Translations under genes and position numbers: made by a program
NCBI GenBank assembly: GCA_016342415.1
Contig: JAEIOD010000001.1
Coordinates: 124,001-188,000 of the forward strand
Length of the DNA: 64,000 nucleotides
Reading direction: 5' to 3'
Source of the DNA: Clostridiales bacterium
GTDB lineage: Bacteria; Bacillota; Clostridia; Peptostreptococcales; Acidaminobacteraceae
Shown here: one piece after another, positions 43,975 to 53,844 of the stretch
How the letters are laid out: each line of letters opens with the position of its first letter
Numbering within the stretch: the first letter of the stretch is position 1
Notes under the pieces: model-generated
Seen by the model: the letters and a program-made list of their open reading frames with translations, nothing else
Databases searched by the model: none
Told to the model about the DNA's origin: nothing

Positions 43975-45876
43975 ATGAATTTAGCTTATAAAATATTAGA
44001 CACACATTTACTAGAAGGCCAACTAAAGGCAGGCGAAGAAGTTCTAATTAAGATTGACCAAACTTTAACTCAGGATACAACAGGTACAATGGTTTATCTT
44101 CAGTTAGAAGCACTCGATATTACATCACTCAAAACTGATTTATCTGTTGCTTACATCGATCATAATACCCTTCAACTGGGTTTTGAGAATGCTGATGATC
44201 ATGAGTTCATAAGAAGTATCGCTGAAAAATATGGTATTATCTATTCTAAGCCAGGCAACGGCATTTGTCATCAAGTTCATCTTGAGCAATATAGCAAACC
44301 TGGTTGTACGCTCCTAGGATCAGACTCTCATACCCCTACTAGTGGTGGGATGGCAGCAATTGCCATTGGATCTGGTGGTCTAGACGTCGCTGTTGCCATG
44401 GCAAAGGGATACTATTTTATGAAAGTACCAAAAGTCTATAATGTTCATTTAACAGGTTCACTACAAAATAATGCCAGTGCAAAAGATGTTATTTTGACCG
44501 TTCTAAAAAAATTGACGGTTTCAGGCGGTGTGGGCCATATCATAGAATATACTGGTGACGGTGTCTCTAGTTTGTCCACAACAGATCGTGCAACTATTTG
44601 CAATATGGGTGCTGAGTTAGGCGCAACAACTTCAGTGTTCCCCTCTGATGAGCGCACTCAGGAGTTTTTAAGACAACAAGGTAGAGAATGTGATTACATA
44701 CCTCTTTCTGCTGATCAGGATGCACTATATGACAATCGGTTGGCTATAGATTTAAACACTCTGAAACCTATGGTTGCCAAACCTCATAGTCCGGATAATG
44801 TTGTTGAGATTACAGACGTTGAAGGGCTAAAAGTCAATCAAATTGCCATTGGAAGTTGTACCAACTCTTCTTATAGTGATTTAATGAAGGTTGCCAAGAT
44901 TTTGGATGGCAAACATATAGCACCAGAAGTCAGTTTGCTGATATCTCCTGGTTCTAATAATATTGTTTCCATGCTCAATGAAAACGGAGCTATAAACAGT
45001 TTGATTCAAGCAGGCGCCAGGATATTGGAACCCGCTTGCGGGCCATGTATCGGAATGGGTCAAGCACCAATTTCAAATGGTATTTCACTTAGAACCTTTA
45101 ACAGAAACTTCAAAGGCAGGTGCGGAACAACCTCTGCCGATGTATATTTGGTCAGTCCTGAAACCGCTGCGGTCAGCGCTATTACAGGTATATTGACAGA
45201 TCCTACTCTCTTTAAAATTGATACTATAAAAGAACCGAAAAGATATCACAAATTAGAACATTTCACAATTGAATACAGCGAGTTTAATCATATGATAGTG
45301 CCTTTTAAAGGTCCCAACATTAAAGATTTTCCGCTGAAGAATGAACTAAACTTAAACTATAAAGGTCAAACCCTGTTGAAGGTTGGAGATAATATTTCAA
45401 CAGATGCAATTGTGCCGTCTACATCTAAGTTATTACCGCTCAGATCCAATATTCCAGAACTAGCCAAACATTGTTTTATCAATACTAAAGAAACCTTCTA
45501 TGATATAGCGATTGCTTCTAAAGGCGGATTTATCATTGGTGGTGAGAATTATGGACAAGGATCTTCTAGAGAACATGCAGCGCTTGTACCTCTTTATCTT
45601 GGTATTGAGTTTGTTATCGCTAAGTCATTTGCCAGAATTCACAAAAGAAATCTAATCAACTCAGGTATAGTACCATTTACATTTAAAAATCCAGAGGATT
45701 ACAATGATATCAATGAGAATGATGTTTTAGATTTAAAAATCACTACAGTTGATAAAAATTCGACCGTTACAAATAACAGGACACTAAAAACTTATGATGT
45801 TGAATTTACAGGTTCATCAAGAGATATTGAGATTCTTAAAGCAGGAGGATATATCAATTATGAAAAATCAAACTAA
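43975..45876 (+). CDS. Aconitate hydratase (short, ~640-residue subfamily)
   Basis: 633 residues, shorter than the usual ~890-residue AcnA and like the putative aconitase subfamily of Clostridia and Deltaproteobacteria. The Fe-S cluster Cys residues are in IGSCTNSSYSDL and EPACGPCIGMGQAP, and DSHTPTSGGMAAIAIGSGGLD marks the substrate region. A C-terminal swivel domain follows (STDAIVPSTSKLLPL, GGENYGQGSSREHAALVP). It interconverts citrate and isocitrate. It is the first gene of the operon, has a strong AGGAGG, and its last 17 bases overlap the isocitrate dehydrogenase start. Confidence 0.93.
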   Translation: MNLAYKILDTHLLEGQLKAGEEVLIKIDQTLTQDTTGTMVYLQLEALDITSLKTDLSVAYIDHNTLQLGFENADDHEFIRSIAEKYGIIYSKPGNGICHQVHLEQYSKPGCTLLGSDSHTPTSGGMAAIAIGSGGLDVAVAMAKGYYFMKVPKVYNVHLTGSLQNNASAKDVILTVLKKLTVSGGVGHIIEYTGDGVSSLSTTDRATICNMGAELGATTSVFPSDERTQEFLRQQGRECDYIPLSADQDALYDNRLAIDLNTLKPMVAKPHSPDNVVEITDVEGLKVNQIAIGSCTNSSYSDLMKVAKILDGKHIAPEVSLLISPGSNNIVSMLNENGAINSLIQAGARILEPACGPCIGMGQAPISNGISLRTFNRNFKGRCGTTSADVYLVSPETAAVSAITGILTDPTLFKIDTIKEPKRYHKLEHFTIEYSEFNHMIVPFKGPNIKDFPLKNELNLNYKGQTLLKVGDNISTDAIVPSTSKLLPLRSNIPELAKHCFINTKETFYDIAIASKGGFIIGGENYGQGSSREHAALVPLYLGIEFVIAKSFARIHKRNLINSGIVPFTFKNPEDYNDINENDVLDLKITTVDKNSTVTNNRTLKTYDVEFTGSSRDIEILKAGGYINYEKSN

Positions 45877-46864
45877 TATTACCGTCATACCAGGTGATGG
45901 CATCGGTCCTGAGATCGTGTCATCAGTGACTCAAATCATAGATTCGTTAGATCTTAAGCTGACATGGGACTATGTTACTGCTGGTAAAACCTCTTTAGAG
46001 GACTCAGGTGAACTAATACCACAGATTGTATATCACAGCATCAATCAAAACAAAATAGCCCTAAAAGGACCTATTGAAACCCCTATTGGTAAAGGGTTTA
46101 GAAGTGTAAATGTCTCACTTCGTCAACAATATGATCTGTATACCAACTTAAGACCCATTCGTTCATTAAAAAATGACAGATACTCAAATATTGATTTGAT
46201 TATCTTTAGAGAGAATACGGAAGGTTTATATATCGGTCTCGAAAAAAATATAGATAAGGACACTGTCCATGCGACTAAATTGGTTACACGTTCAGGTTGT
46301 AAAAGAATCATTAAGGAAGCCTTTGATTTCGCTGTTAAACACAACAGGAAAAAAGTAACTTTAGTACATAAAGCCAACATCTTAAAATTGGCAGACGGCA
46401 TGTTTTTGGAAATCGGAAGAGCACTATCAAAAGAATACCCTGATATCGAGTTTGAAGATGTTATTGTAGACAATATGTGTATGCAGCTGGTACTCGATCC
46501 CAATCAATTTGATGTGATTGTAGCTCAAAATTTATATGGTGATATTTTATCTGATTTATGCGCAGGATTGGTCGGCGGTCTTGGTACTGTGCCTGGTGCC
46601 AATATTGGTACTGATATTGCAATTTTTGAAGCGGTACATGGTACAGCACCTGACATAGCAGGGAAAAATCTTGCAAATCCTACAGCCCTGCTCCTGTCAG
46701 CTTGTATGATGTTAGAACATCTAGAGTACTTTGAAGCATCCAACGACATCAGAAAGGCTTTAGATAAAATGTTTCAAGAAAAGCTACTGACAAAGGATTT
46801 GGGTGGCAATTTATCAACGTCCGACTTTACCAGTCAAATGATTGGTTTTATTAAGAATACTTAG
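45860..46864 (+). CDS. NAD-dependent isocitrate dehydrogenase
   Basis: 334 residues from the ATG at 45860; an in-frame ATG at 45794 lies deep inside the aconitase gene and lacks a ribosome site. Motifs: [16 protein letters not shown], the isocitrate-binding segment with SVNVSLRQ and [20 protein letters not shown], Lys in [12 protein letters not shown], the Asp triad in VDNMCMQL and [13 protein letters not shown], and [13 protein letters not shown]. The length and homo-oligomeric NAD-type sequence are close to 3-isopropylmalate/homoisocitrate dehydrogenases, but neighbours favour isocitrate. It makes 2-oxoglutarate. Confidence 0.92.
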   Translation: MKNQTNITVIPGDGIGPEIVSSVTQIIDSLDLKLTWDYVTAGKTSLEDSGELIPQIVYHSINQNKIALKGPIETPIGKGFRSVNVSLRQQYDLYTNLRPIRSLKNDRYSNIDLIIFRENTEGLYIGLEKNIDKDTVHATKLVTRSGCKRIIKEAFDFAVKHNRKKVTLVHKANILKLADGMFLEIGRALSKEYPDIEFEDVIVDNMCMQLVLDPNQFDVIVAQNLYGDILSDLCAGLVGGLGTVPGANIGTDIAIFEAVHGTAPDIAGKNLANPTALLLSACMMLEHLEYFEASNDIRKALDKMFQEKLLTKDLGGNLSTSDFTSQMIGFIKNT

Positions 46865-46873
46865 GAGGTAATT

Positions 46874-48226
46874 ATGGGTCTCTATCGTCAATTAGATGAC
46901 ATGCTCGAAACGATTGAAACAAACAATAAAATTAATAACCAATTGTTTTCAAAACATCAAGTTAAAAGAGGTCTCAGAAATAGTGATGGTACGGGTGTTC
47001 TTGTCGGTCTAACTAAAATAGGTTCTGTTAAAGGCTATGACCTTATTGATGGTAAGAAAGAAGCTTCTCACGGAAAGTTATTGTATAGGGGTATTGATCT
47101 AAATCATTTGGTCCAAGGTTTTCAGACTGAAAAAAGATGCGGTTTTGAAGAAATTACGTATTTACTTGTCTTTGGACATCTACCAAATGAGGAGGAACTA
47201 GTCTATTTTAACAAATTACTGGATTCTCATAGAACATTGCCAGATGGCTTTACAGAAAATATGATTCTCAAAATTCCAAGTAAGGATATTATGAATAAGA
47301 TTCAACGAAGTATTTTGGTTTTATATTCTCATGACGAAACACCTGACGACACATCACTTAAAAACTTAGTTCGTCAAAGCATCAAATTAATAGCTTTGCT
47401 ACCAACGATTATATCGTATGGATTTCAAGCAAAATCTCATTATTTCAATAAAAAAAGTCTATACATTCACAAGCCACAAACCGGTATTGGAACGGCTGCC
47501 AACATCTTGCACATGATACGTCCAGATAACAGTTATACAGAAAAGGAAAAAGAAGTTTTAGATCTTCTTTTGGTGATTCATGCTGAACACGGTGGTGGTA
47601 ATAATTCTACTTTTACAACAAGTGTGATTTCTTCTACTGGTACAGATACTTATTCGGCTATTTCAGCTGCAGTAGGGTCTTTAAAAGGTCCAAAACATGG
47701 TGGTGCCAATGTCAAAGTTGCTGATATGATAACCGATATCAAAAAGCATTGTGATTATAATGATTTAAAGGCTTTAGAAGCATATTTAGAAAAGATTTTA
47801 AACAAAGAGGTGTTTGACCAATCTGGGCTCGTATATGGTATGGGTCATGCGGTTTATACCAAATCTGATCCTAGAGCTGAACTTTTAAAGCAAAAGGCTT
47901 ATGAACTGGCTCTTGAAAAAGGACAACTCAATGACTTTGAGTTATATACTCATATTGAAAGTATCTCTAAAAAACTTTTTTATCAAAAGCGAGGTCCTAA
48001 ATTCCATATAGCAGCCAATACAGATTTATATGCAGGTCTTGTATATCAACTACTAGACATACCTCAGGACCTATATACACCTCTTTTTGCAGCAGCAAGA
48101 ATATCTGGCTGGTGTGCGCATCGAATTGAGCAAATCTTATCTGACCCCAAAATACTCAGACCTGCATATGCTTTTGTAGAAGATGATGTCACTTATGAAA
48201 AATTGAATGATAGAAAAATAAAATAA
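46874..48226 (+). CDS. Citrate synthase
   Basis: 450 residues. Catalytic residues are visible: His in HAEHGGGNNSTF, His in GPKHGGAN and Asp in VYTKSDPRAELL, with GMGHAVY before it. The N-terminal ~40 residues before RNSDGTGVLVGLT form an extra helical segment, as in clostridial citrate synthases of ~450 residues. It condenses acetyl-CoA and oxaloacetate. AGGAGG precedes the ATG, 9 bp after the dehydrogenase gene. With the two preceding genes it gives the oxidative branch to 2-oxoglutarate for glutamate supply. Confidence 0.94.
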   Translation: MGLYRQLDDMLETIETNNKINNQLFSKHQVKRGLRNSDGTGVLVGLTKIGSVKGYDLIDGKKEASHGKLLYRGIDLNHLVQGFQTEKRCGFEEITYLLVFGHLPNEEELVYFNKLLDSHRTLPDGFTENMILKIPSKDIMNKIQRSILVLYSHDETPDDTSLKNLVRQSIKLIALLPTIISYGFQAKSHYFNKKSLYIHKPQTGIGTAANILHMIRPDNSYTEKEKEVLDLLLVIHAEHGGGNNSTFTTSVISSTGTDTYSAISAAVGSLKGPKHGGANVKVADMITDIKKHCDYNDLKALEAYLEKILNKEVFDQSGLVYGMGHAVYTKSDPRAELLKQKAYELALEKGQLNDFELYTHIESISKKLFYQKRGPKFHIAANTDLYAGLVYQLLDIPQDLYTPLFAAARISGWCAHRIEQILSDPKILRPAYAFVEDDVTYEKLNDRKIK

Positions 48227-48250
48227 AGCTCAAGGCTATCCTTGAGTTTT
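48226..48250 (+). terminator. Terminator of the citrate synthase operon
   Basis: A 7-10 bp stem (core 48229-48235 with 48240-48246) and 4-nt loop, followed by TTTTATCTTT. Confidence 0.8.
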
Positions 48251-48383
48251 ATCTTTGTAATCCTATACTTTAATTTAACCCCTATACCATTAAGTACTAT
48301 TTTTTTAAGTTCTTTGTATCAAATCATTGTTATCTCTACTGATATAAAAATAAGATTGAACACCTTAAAATGTGTTGAAGTCC

Positions 48384-49202
48384 CTATCTTTGATTCTTAT
48401 AACTATTTAGTGTTATCTCATAGTCTGTTTTTAATAAGTCATATAGATTTTTTATCATCTCATCTATTATTTGCAAACATGCATTTGGTGATGTATATAA
48501 GGTATGAAACACTTCTTCAATATGCCTTTCATACCCTATTGGTAATTCAGTTAAAGCCAGGGTTTTCTCTTTTAACCTTTTTTCACCTGGATGAAGTATT
48601 TCATTCATAGCAAATAAGATATCAAAGTAACCTCCTAACAATTCTGTTAGTCTATGATTCATACTAATCAGATCATTTCTTTTAACTGCTTTTTCTAACT
48701 GATAGTAAAAAGATGGCATTTGATCACTCAGTAATTTAAAATTTTTAACAATGATATTTTCCTTTAAAGCTTTTGGATAAGGTATATCATACTTAGTCAC
48801 CAAATCTTTTAACTTGCCACTTTTATCATATAATATTTTTGAATGTAAAAGATTATCCCAGAAACATGTTGTATACCCATTCCAGGCCTGATGTTTTAAG
48901 ACAATCCCATCCAATAGCTGGTCTGTTTCCTCAATCGTTCTATATATAAACTCTATATCAACACCATCTTTTAATATGCCATCATCTTCTAATTCCCAAA
49001 ATTTATTGGAATATTCCATATAACACACATATGGATCAATGATGCTTTTTCTGACAGATTCATCTATCGATTTATTCAAATAGACATAAACATCGTAATC
49101 TGAATCTTTGTCATGAGTGTCAGTAGCTCTAGATCCACCTAACATAATGCCTTCTACGGCTTCTGAAGTTTTCATTTGTTCAATCAAGTCATTAAAATAC
49201 AT
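48384..49202 (-). CDS. Nucleotidyltransferase-fold protein (KNTase/DUF4037-like)
   Basis: 272 residues from the ATG at 49202, which lies 2 bp after the preceding stop and behind GGAAG. The nucleotidyltransferase core is GGSRATDTHDKDSDYDVYVYL, with GS and the paired metal Asp residues (DYD). The rest is helical and resembles DUF4037-type C-terminal domains. It may transfer nucleotides to an antibiotic or protein substrate; the acceptor is unknown. It is coupled to the DUF438 gene upstream. Confidence 0.85.
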   Translation of the reverse strand: MYFNDLIEQMKTSEAVEGIMLGGSRATDTHDKDSDYDVYVYLNKSIDESVRKSIIDPYVCYMEYSNKFWELEDDGILKDGVDIEFIYRTIEETDQLLDGIVLKHQAWNGYTTCFWDNLLHSKILYDKSGKLKDLVTKYDIPYPKALKENIIVKNFKLLSDQMPSFYYQLEKAVKRNDLISMNHRLTELLGGYFDILFAMNEILHPGEKRLKEKTLALTELPIGYERHIEEVFHTLYTSPNACLQIIDEMIKNLYDLLKTDYEITLNSYKNQR

Positions 49203-49204
49203 TG

Positions 49205-50359
49205 TCACTTCCAATCTAATAGTCTTTTTTCTCCGTCAAGGGCTCTTAAGCCACTGATTTCTTGGGAAATCTCCAAGGTTCCTTTGTAATTACCCCTGCC
49301 ATCTTTTATTGGTAAATAGTAGATATAAATCATCATACCTTTCATTTTTATCCAAAACTCAGCATGTTCTCTTTCACCTTCTTTAAATGCTTTCAAGATA
49401 TCTTCGACTACATGAACACTTTCAGGAGGATGGCAATTACGAACATTTCTTCCGATAATACTACTTGATCTAGGAAATATTCTATCTTTTGAATCATTAA
49501 AATAAGCCACTTCATCCTTTTCATCTACAAAAGTGAAATCAATTGGTAACACATTTAAAATAGAAATTAATGTTTCTATTTCTAAATGTCCCGTTTCTGT
49601 TTGAATGACTTTGTTGAGTTGATCCATTTTCGGGATTCGCGTTCTTCCAAGTTTTTCAGGTGTTTCAATATAAGAAAAACCATAATCAAAACTTTCATGA
49701 TACATCGATTCAAATTGTTCCTTTGTCAATCGATTCATCGAAACTGGAAATAAAACCAAATTCTGTTTTTGTACTGCACCATATAGCAAGAAATACAGTC
49801 TACCAATCTCCACCATCATTTCTTTAGGCAAAATGGTTTCCAGTGATTTTGATAAAACTTTCATCAACAAACGAATCTCATCATGTAAAGACCACATGAT
49901 TTGCAAACCGTTAAAATGTTCATCCTCTTTTTCTAAATAAGAGAACAAGATGTTCTCCACCTTTTCCATATGATTGTTATAACCCTTTAATGCTGTTACA
50001 AAAGCAAGTGTTCTTTTTGAAGTCATCTGATTCATATCTTTCATGTCTTCTTTAAAATCATCCAAGATACTTTCTAACGCCTTATTCTCATCAATCATAT
50101 TTCGTAAAAAATCAGGTAAGTTCGTCGTAGTTTGATAAGACGATAAAGACTCATAAAACACATTTATGAGCTTATCAACAAAAGTCAGCATCTCCTTTGA
50201 TGACATCCCAGCTTTCAATTGTTCATGTTCAACTATGATCAATTCTTCTGGTGTGATGGTCTTGATATCTTTTAGATACTTCTTATATAATAAAACACCA
50301 TCTTCCTTATGATATATGCCTTGACAGTACTTAATGAGTCTTTGAATTTTTTCAGTCAT
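49205..50359 (-). CDS. DUF438-hemerythrin-PAS protein, hemerythrin partly degenerate
   Basis: 384 residues. An N-terminal DUF438 domain (1-75, DIKTITPEELIIVEHEQLKAG) is followed by a hemerythrin-like helical domain (about 90-235) and a PAS_10 domain (about 275-375, VDEKDEVAYFNDSKDRIF, IGRNVRNCHPPESVHVV). In the hemerythrin part, the first His of the usual HPVH is lost (LPDFLRN), while HMEKVENILFSYLEK and WSLHDEIRLLM are kept. This suggests altered metal binding. Such proteins act in anaerobic redox or gas sensing. AAAAGGGGG precedes the ATG. Confidence 0.88.
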   Translation of the reverse strand: MTEKIQRLIKYCQGIYHKEDGVLLYKKYLKDIKTITPEELIIVEHEQLKAGMSSKEMLTFVDKLINVFYESLSSYQTTTNLPDFLRNMIDENKALESILDDFKEDMKDMNQMTSKRTLAFVTALKGYNNHMEKVENILFSYLEKEDEHFNGLQIMWSLHDEIRLLMKVLSKSLETILPKEMMVEIGRLYFLLYGAVQKQNLVLFPVSMNRLTKEQFESMYHESFDYGFSYIETPEKLGRTRIPKMDQLNKVIQTETGHLEIETLISILNVLPIDFTFVDEKDEVAYFNDSKDRIFPRSSSIIGRNVRNCHPPESVHVVEDILKAFKEGEREHAEFWIKMKGMMIYIYYLPIKDGRGNYKGTLEISQEISGLRALDGEKRLLDWK

Positions 50360-50541
50360 ACAGCCCCCTTTTTATATAGAGTTACTTTTTTGAGCAATAA
50401 TATCATCTTCTATTTTTATCATACAGTTTAATTGACTACCATTCAATTCATGTCAAAAAATAGGCATTGGTATATACAAATAATCTCTTGTTTTGTCCCT
50501 ACTATGTTGGTAATATAATAAAGGACATTAAAGGAGGCATT

Positions 50542-51288
50542 ATGAAAAATATTTCCAAATCTATTCTATTAACTTCAATACTTTTATTTGCATTAACATC
50601 ATTTGGATGTACAAGCCAAATAAATAACATTAATGAAGCTAACATTCCCTCATATGACGATAACACCAGATTAGACGACAAGGATCTGTCTTTTTTAGAT
50701 GCCTTTGAAAAGACAACTGTAACAAGAGTCGTTGATGGCGATACGATAGTCATCAGCTCTGGAGAAAAAGTAAGGTTTATATTGGTTAACACCCCTGAAA
50801 GTGTGCATCCTGATGATTCAAAGAATACTGAATTTGGCACTTTAGCATCTGATTATACTAAAGAGAAATTACTCGATCAAACCATTTACATGGAAAAGGA
50901 TATTTCAGAAACCGATAGATACGGTCGGTTACTTAGATATATCTATTTAGGAGATGGTACATTTTTTAATGAACTGCTTGTTAAGGAAGGTTACGCCCAA
51001 TTATCTACTTTTCCTCCTGATCTGAAGTATTTGGAAATGATTCAAGCAGCTGAAACTTATGCACGTGAAAATGATTTAGGTCTTTGGGCTTATGAAGAAG
51101 ACAAAACACCACCTGTTTCAAAAGAAAATGGACGTTATATAGGCAGTGTAAAAAGTGACAAGTTTCACGAGTTGGACTGTCGACACATAGAATCAATATT
51201 AGAAACCAACCGACTCTACTTTGATACCATTTCTGATGCAACAGATAAAGGCTACATACCCTGTAAGGCATGTAATCCAAATAATTAA
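50542..51288 (+). CDS. Thermonuclease-family lipoprotein with Ada-like Cys motif
   Basis: 248 residues from the ATG at 50542 (AAAGGAGG); the frame extends to 50467 without a ribosome site. The lipobox is LTSFGC. The staphylococcal nuclease (SNase) domain (about 60-195) has VTRVVDGDTIVI, RFILVNTPES (catalytic Arg and Glu) and DRYGRLLRYIYLG (second Arg). A C-terminal ~45-residue module with SDKFHELDCRHI and YIPCKACNP resembles the Ada-type metal-binding domain, which often follows nuclease domains. It degrades nucleic acid at the cell surface. Monocistronic. Confidence 0.9.
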   Translation: MKNISKSILLTSILLFALTSFGCTSQINNINEANIPSYDDNTRLDDKDLSFLDAFEKTTVTRVVDGDTIVISSGEKVRFILVNTPESVHPDDSKNTEFGTLASDYTKEKLLDQTIYMEKDISETDRYGRLLRYIYLGDGTFFNELLVKEGYAQLSTFPPDLKYLEMIQAAETYARENDLGLWAYEEDKTPPVSKENGRYIGSVKSDKFHELDCRHIESILETNRLYFDTISDATDKGYIPCKACNPNN

Positions 51289-51502
51289 CATCAAATTTGA
51301 CATCGTCAGAATAGAAAGATATTATATACCTGGCGATATACCATATATTAGTACCCTACCCTTGATTAATCATCTGCATCCATCAGTTAACATCATCACA
51401 TCTTTACTTATTATTAGAAATAATATATACTTGTAAAAGCTCTGAATATGAGCCCATAAATTTATAGGTAATGCAACTTTATATGAGATTAGGAGTTATT
51501 GT

Positions 51503-51781
51503 ATGTATAGACTTTGGGGTAAAATAATGAAAAAGAACGAGATCAAGAATGATCATGTCTTTGAAATTGACAATCCTACACTCAGCAGAGAAGAAAAATT
51601 AAAACAAGGACTAGAAGCACTGGCTTATGAATTTGATATTCAGATTCCAATGTGGCTTTCAGACAACGATAAGGACTTTAACACCTTAGCCAAATCTCGT
51701 TTTTACGACAATCATTTCATCGAAACCATTGATTTTGATTATTTTGAGATAGAAGTCATTGAAGAAGACAAACCATCTTGA
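51503..51781 (+). CDS. Conserved clostridial hypothetical protein
   Basis: 92 residues starting at 51503 after AGGAG. The sequence (MYRLWGKIMKKNEIKND, then LSREEKLKQGLEALAYEFD, IPMWLSDNDKDF and SRFYDNHFIETIDFDYFEIE) matches a small acidic protein I recall as widespread in Clostridia. No function is known. A hairpin terminator follows directly. Confidence 0.8.
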   Translation: MYRLWGKIMKKNEIKNDHVFEIDNPTLSREEKLKQGLEALAYEFDIQIPMWLSDNDKDFNTLAKSRFYDNHFIETIDFDYFEIEVIEEDKPS

Positions 51782-51790
51782 TAAAAACCG

Positions 51791-51815
51791 TTGCTGTAAT
51801 GGCAGCGATTTTTTA
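51791..51815 (+). terminator. Terminator of the 92-residue hypothetical gene
   Basis: A 6-bp stem (51791-51796 with 51803-51808, one G-U) and 6-nt loop, followed by TTTTTTATT. Confidence 0.75.
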
Positions 51816-51819
51816 TTGT

Positions 51820-51978
51820 TTGAAACTTCTTTTAATGCATTGACTTGATCATTGATAATAGCGACTATATCAGCTTGTACTTCAGTTCCATCTGATATTT
51901 CTTCTATAACCATTGATATAGGTTCTAGAGATAACAACGTTATATCCTTTTTTTTGAAATTTCATCGATATTTTTCAT
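51820..51978 (-). pseudogene. Remnant of a methyl-accepting chemotaxis protein gene
   Basis: On the minus strand, KNIDEISKK then DITLLSLE resembles the MCP hairpin region (consensus EISKQTNLLALNASIE) split by a frameshift in an A-run near 51960. It joins directly to PISMVIEEISDGTEVQADIV and AIINDQVNALKEVS, which looks like the MCP helix further downstream. About 100 residues between the two parts, including the most conserved tip, would be deleted. No start, membrane or ligand domain remains. The fit is by eye and the region is short. Confidence 0.45.
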
Positions 51979-52020
51979 AAACACTACAATCAAGTTTTAT
52001 ATTCCACGCAAAAAAAAAGA

Positions 52021-52040
52021 ACTTTTCAGCTCTAAAAAGT
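52021..52040 (-). terminator. Terminator of the GAF kinase operon
   Basis: An 8-bp stem (52021-52028 with 52033-52040, one G-U) is followed on the minus strand by TCTTTTTTTTT. Confidence 0.75.
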
Positions 52041-52041
52041 A

Positions 52042-53316
52042 TTACACCTTAGGTATTTCCAATATAAAGGATGTGCCAATATCTAATTCAGATTGACAAC
52101 TGACTGTCCCGTTCAATGTTTTTTCTACTATATCTTTAACGATCGACAATCCTAAACCTGATCCACCGTCATTATCATCAAATCTAACAAAAGGTTTGAA
52201 TATTTCATCTATTTGTTCGCTTGTCATACCAATACCATTGTCTATTATCCTCAACTCAATACTATCGCTTTCCTCATGACAAACAATTTTAACGACTCTT
52301 TCTGCTTGAGTTTTAAAGGCATGCAACGTAGCATTGGTTAATAGATTGATCAAGACTTGTGAAAAGGCACCAGAGTTCAAAATGATATACATATTTTTAG
52401 GTATATCTATAATCACTGAAACATTATATTTTCTGAAATTATATTTCAAACTGAGTACAACACTTTTAACATATACTTCTAAATCTATTTTTTCTGTTTG
52501 AAGGAGACTTTGATCAGTCGTTATCCTTTTAAATGATTTTAGAAGCGTCGCAGCATGTTCCAAGTTTCTTTGTACCAATTCTGCCCCTTCTTGAAGTTTA
52601 CCCATAGTAACATCATCATTTGTATTTGCCTTTTTTGTCAAATAATCTATATAAGATGCAGTTGTAAGTGCAACACCTATTGGTGTACTTATTTCATGAG
52701 TAATACTTGAAACCAATTGATTGGTTAAATGGTTTTTTTCATGTTCCAATAATACTTTATGAGTTCTTTCCAGATCGTCTAAAGTTCTATTCAGAGTCAC
52801 ATTACTGTCCAATAAAGTTAAATCTTTCTCGATTGTACCTTTTAAAGCATCAAACAACTCCAATTGATGTTGACTGTATTCTTTTTCTTGATGATCCAAT
52901 ATGCACATGGTACCAAATACTTCTCCCGTAGGCCATTTAATTGGCAAACCCATGTAATTTACCATCTCAGCCTTTACATCAGGGCTTTTTGCCCAAAACG
53001 GATCTATTCGTGCATTATGGACAACTAACCGTTCATCATTACCGATCACGGTTTCACAGTAGTGTCCAACACCAATATCAGCACGTTTATTTCTTGTGAA
53101 AACATTTTCCTTATTGCTACTTTTAGCAAATACTTCTAGATCATCTTCATGCAATCTCATTATCAGTGCATTGGGCACATCAAACAATTTAATTGACAAG
53201 TCCAATATTTCTTGCCACTTCTTAATAACCGACTCCTGAATAAGATCGGCATGCGGCTTGTTGATAGATACTTCTATAGGTCTCTCTTTTCCCTTGACTT
53301 TTAATTTTGGTTTCAA
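52042..53316 (-). CDS. GAF-domain sensor histidine kinase
   Basis: 424 residues starting at TTG with AGGAGG six bases upstream. No transmembrane helix. A GAF domain (about 25-175, FDVPNALIMRLHEDDLEVF, MGLPIKWPTGEVFGTMCILD) is followed by HisKA with phospho-His in SSITHEISTPIGVALTTAS, and HATPase_c with NLLTNATLHAFKTQ, IDNGIGMTSEQ and GGSGLGLSIVKDIV. It is a cytosolic sensor, perhaps of redox or small molecules. It follows a single-domain REC gene by 17 bp and probably phosphorylates it. Confidence 0.92.
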   Translation of the reverse strand: MKPKLKVKGKERPIEVSINKPHADLIQESVIKKWQEILDLSIKLFDVPNALIMRLHEDDLEVFAKSSNKENVFTRNKRADIGVGHYCETVIGNDERLVVHNARIDPFWAKSPDVKAEMVNYMGLPIKWPTGEVFGTMCILDHQEKEYSQHQLELFDALKGTIEKDLTLLDSNVTLNRTLDDLERTHKVLLEHEKNHLTNQLVSSITHEISTPIGVALTTASYIDYLTKKANTNDDVTMGKLQEGAELVQRNLEHAATLLKSFKRITTDQSLLQTEKIDLEVYVKSVVLSLKYNFRKYNVSVIIDIPKNMYIILNSGAFSQVLINLLTNATLHAFKTQAERVVKIVCHEESDSIELRIIDNGIGMTSEQIDEIFKPFVRFDDNDGGSGLGLSIVKDIVEKTLNGTVSCQSELDIGTSFILEIPKV

Positions 53317-53333
53317 GAACGCCTCCTAGTTAT

Positions 53334-53723
53334 CTAAATGATCGACTTTACGATTTCATGTAGTTTATCCATAGTGCAATCTGTTTTATGAATATAACCA
53401 TCAATACCATCTATTAAGGACATATACTCATCAGGTACATTACCAGGCTGTCCTGACCTGATAAATATACTGGGTTGATTATGTAAGCATTTTTTATTAA
53501 TGTAATCTATGACTGTGTATCCCGCATGAATCGTTTCCATAATGATATCTAAAAAGATCAGATCATACCGATTGATATCAATCATCTCAATTGCCGAATC
53601 TGCAGAGTCACTATAACTTACAATGACATCAATACCTTCATATTCAAGTAGATCCATTGCCATTTTAGTTGCCGTATAAATATCTTTTTCATCATCAACA
53701 ACAAGAACTTCTATTTTTTTCAT
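53334..53723 (-). CDS. Single-domain response regulator
   Basis: 129 residues from the ATG at 53723 (GGAG upstream); a longer frame to 53792 is rejected. A receiver only: VLVVDDEKDIYTATK, phosphoacceptor Asp in LIFLDIIMETIHAG, Ser in SIFIRSGQPG, Lys in GYIHKTDC. There is no DNA-binding domain. The I-M-E-T-I stretch after the phosphoacceptor departs from the usual M-P-x-M-D-G, so its surface may be specialised. It is cotranscribed with the GAF kinase and could be a phosphate relay or act by protein contact. Confidence 0.9.
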   Translation of the reverse strand: MKKIEVLVVDDEKDIYTATKMAMDLLEYEGIDVIVSYSDSADSAIEMIDINRYDLIFLDIIMETIHAGYTVIDYINKKCLHNQPSIFIRSGQPGNVPDEYMSLIDGIDGYIHKTDCTMDKLHEIVKSII

Positions 53724-53844
53724 ACGCATCTCCATAAATATCGATTCATTTAAGTCTATTGATTCTCTTACAATAATTTTACCACATACCACTCATTTAT
53801 TTCCATTTATTTTCCAATTCATTAATAATTATGCAAATCACGTC

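Noticed and set aside
48242..48610. 122-codon plus-strand ORF after citrate synthase
   Set aside because: It runs through the operon terminator and then antisense to the nucleotidyltransferase gene, with no ribosome site.
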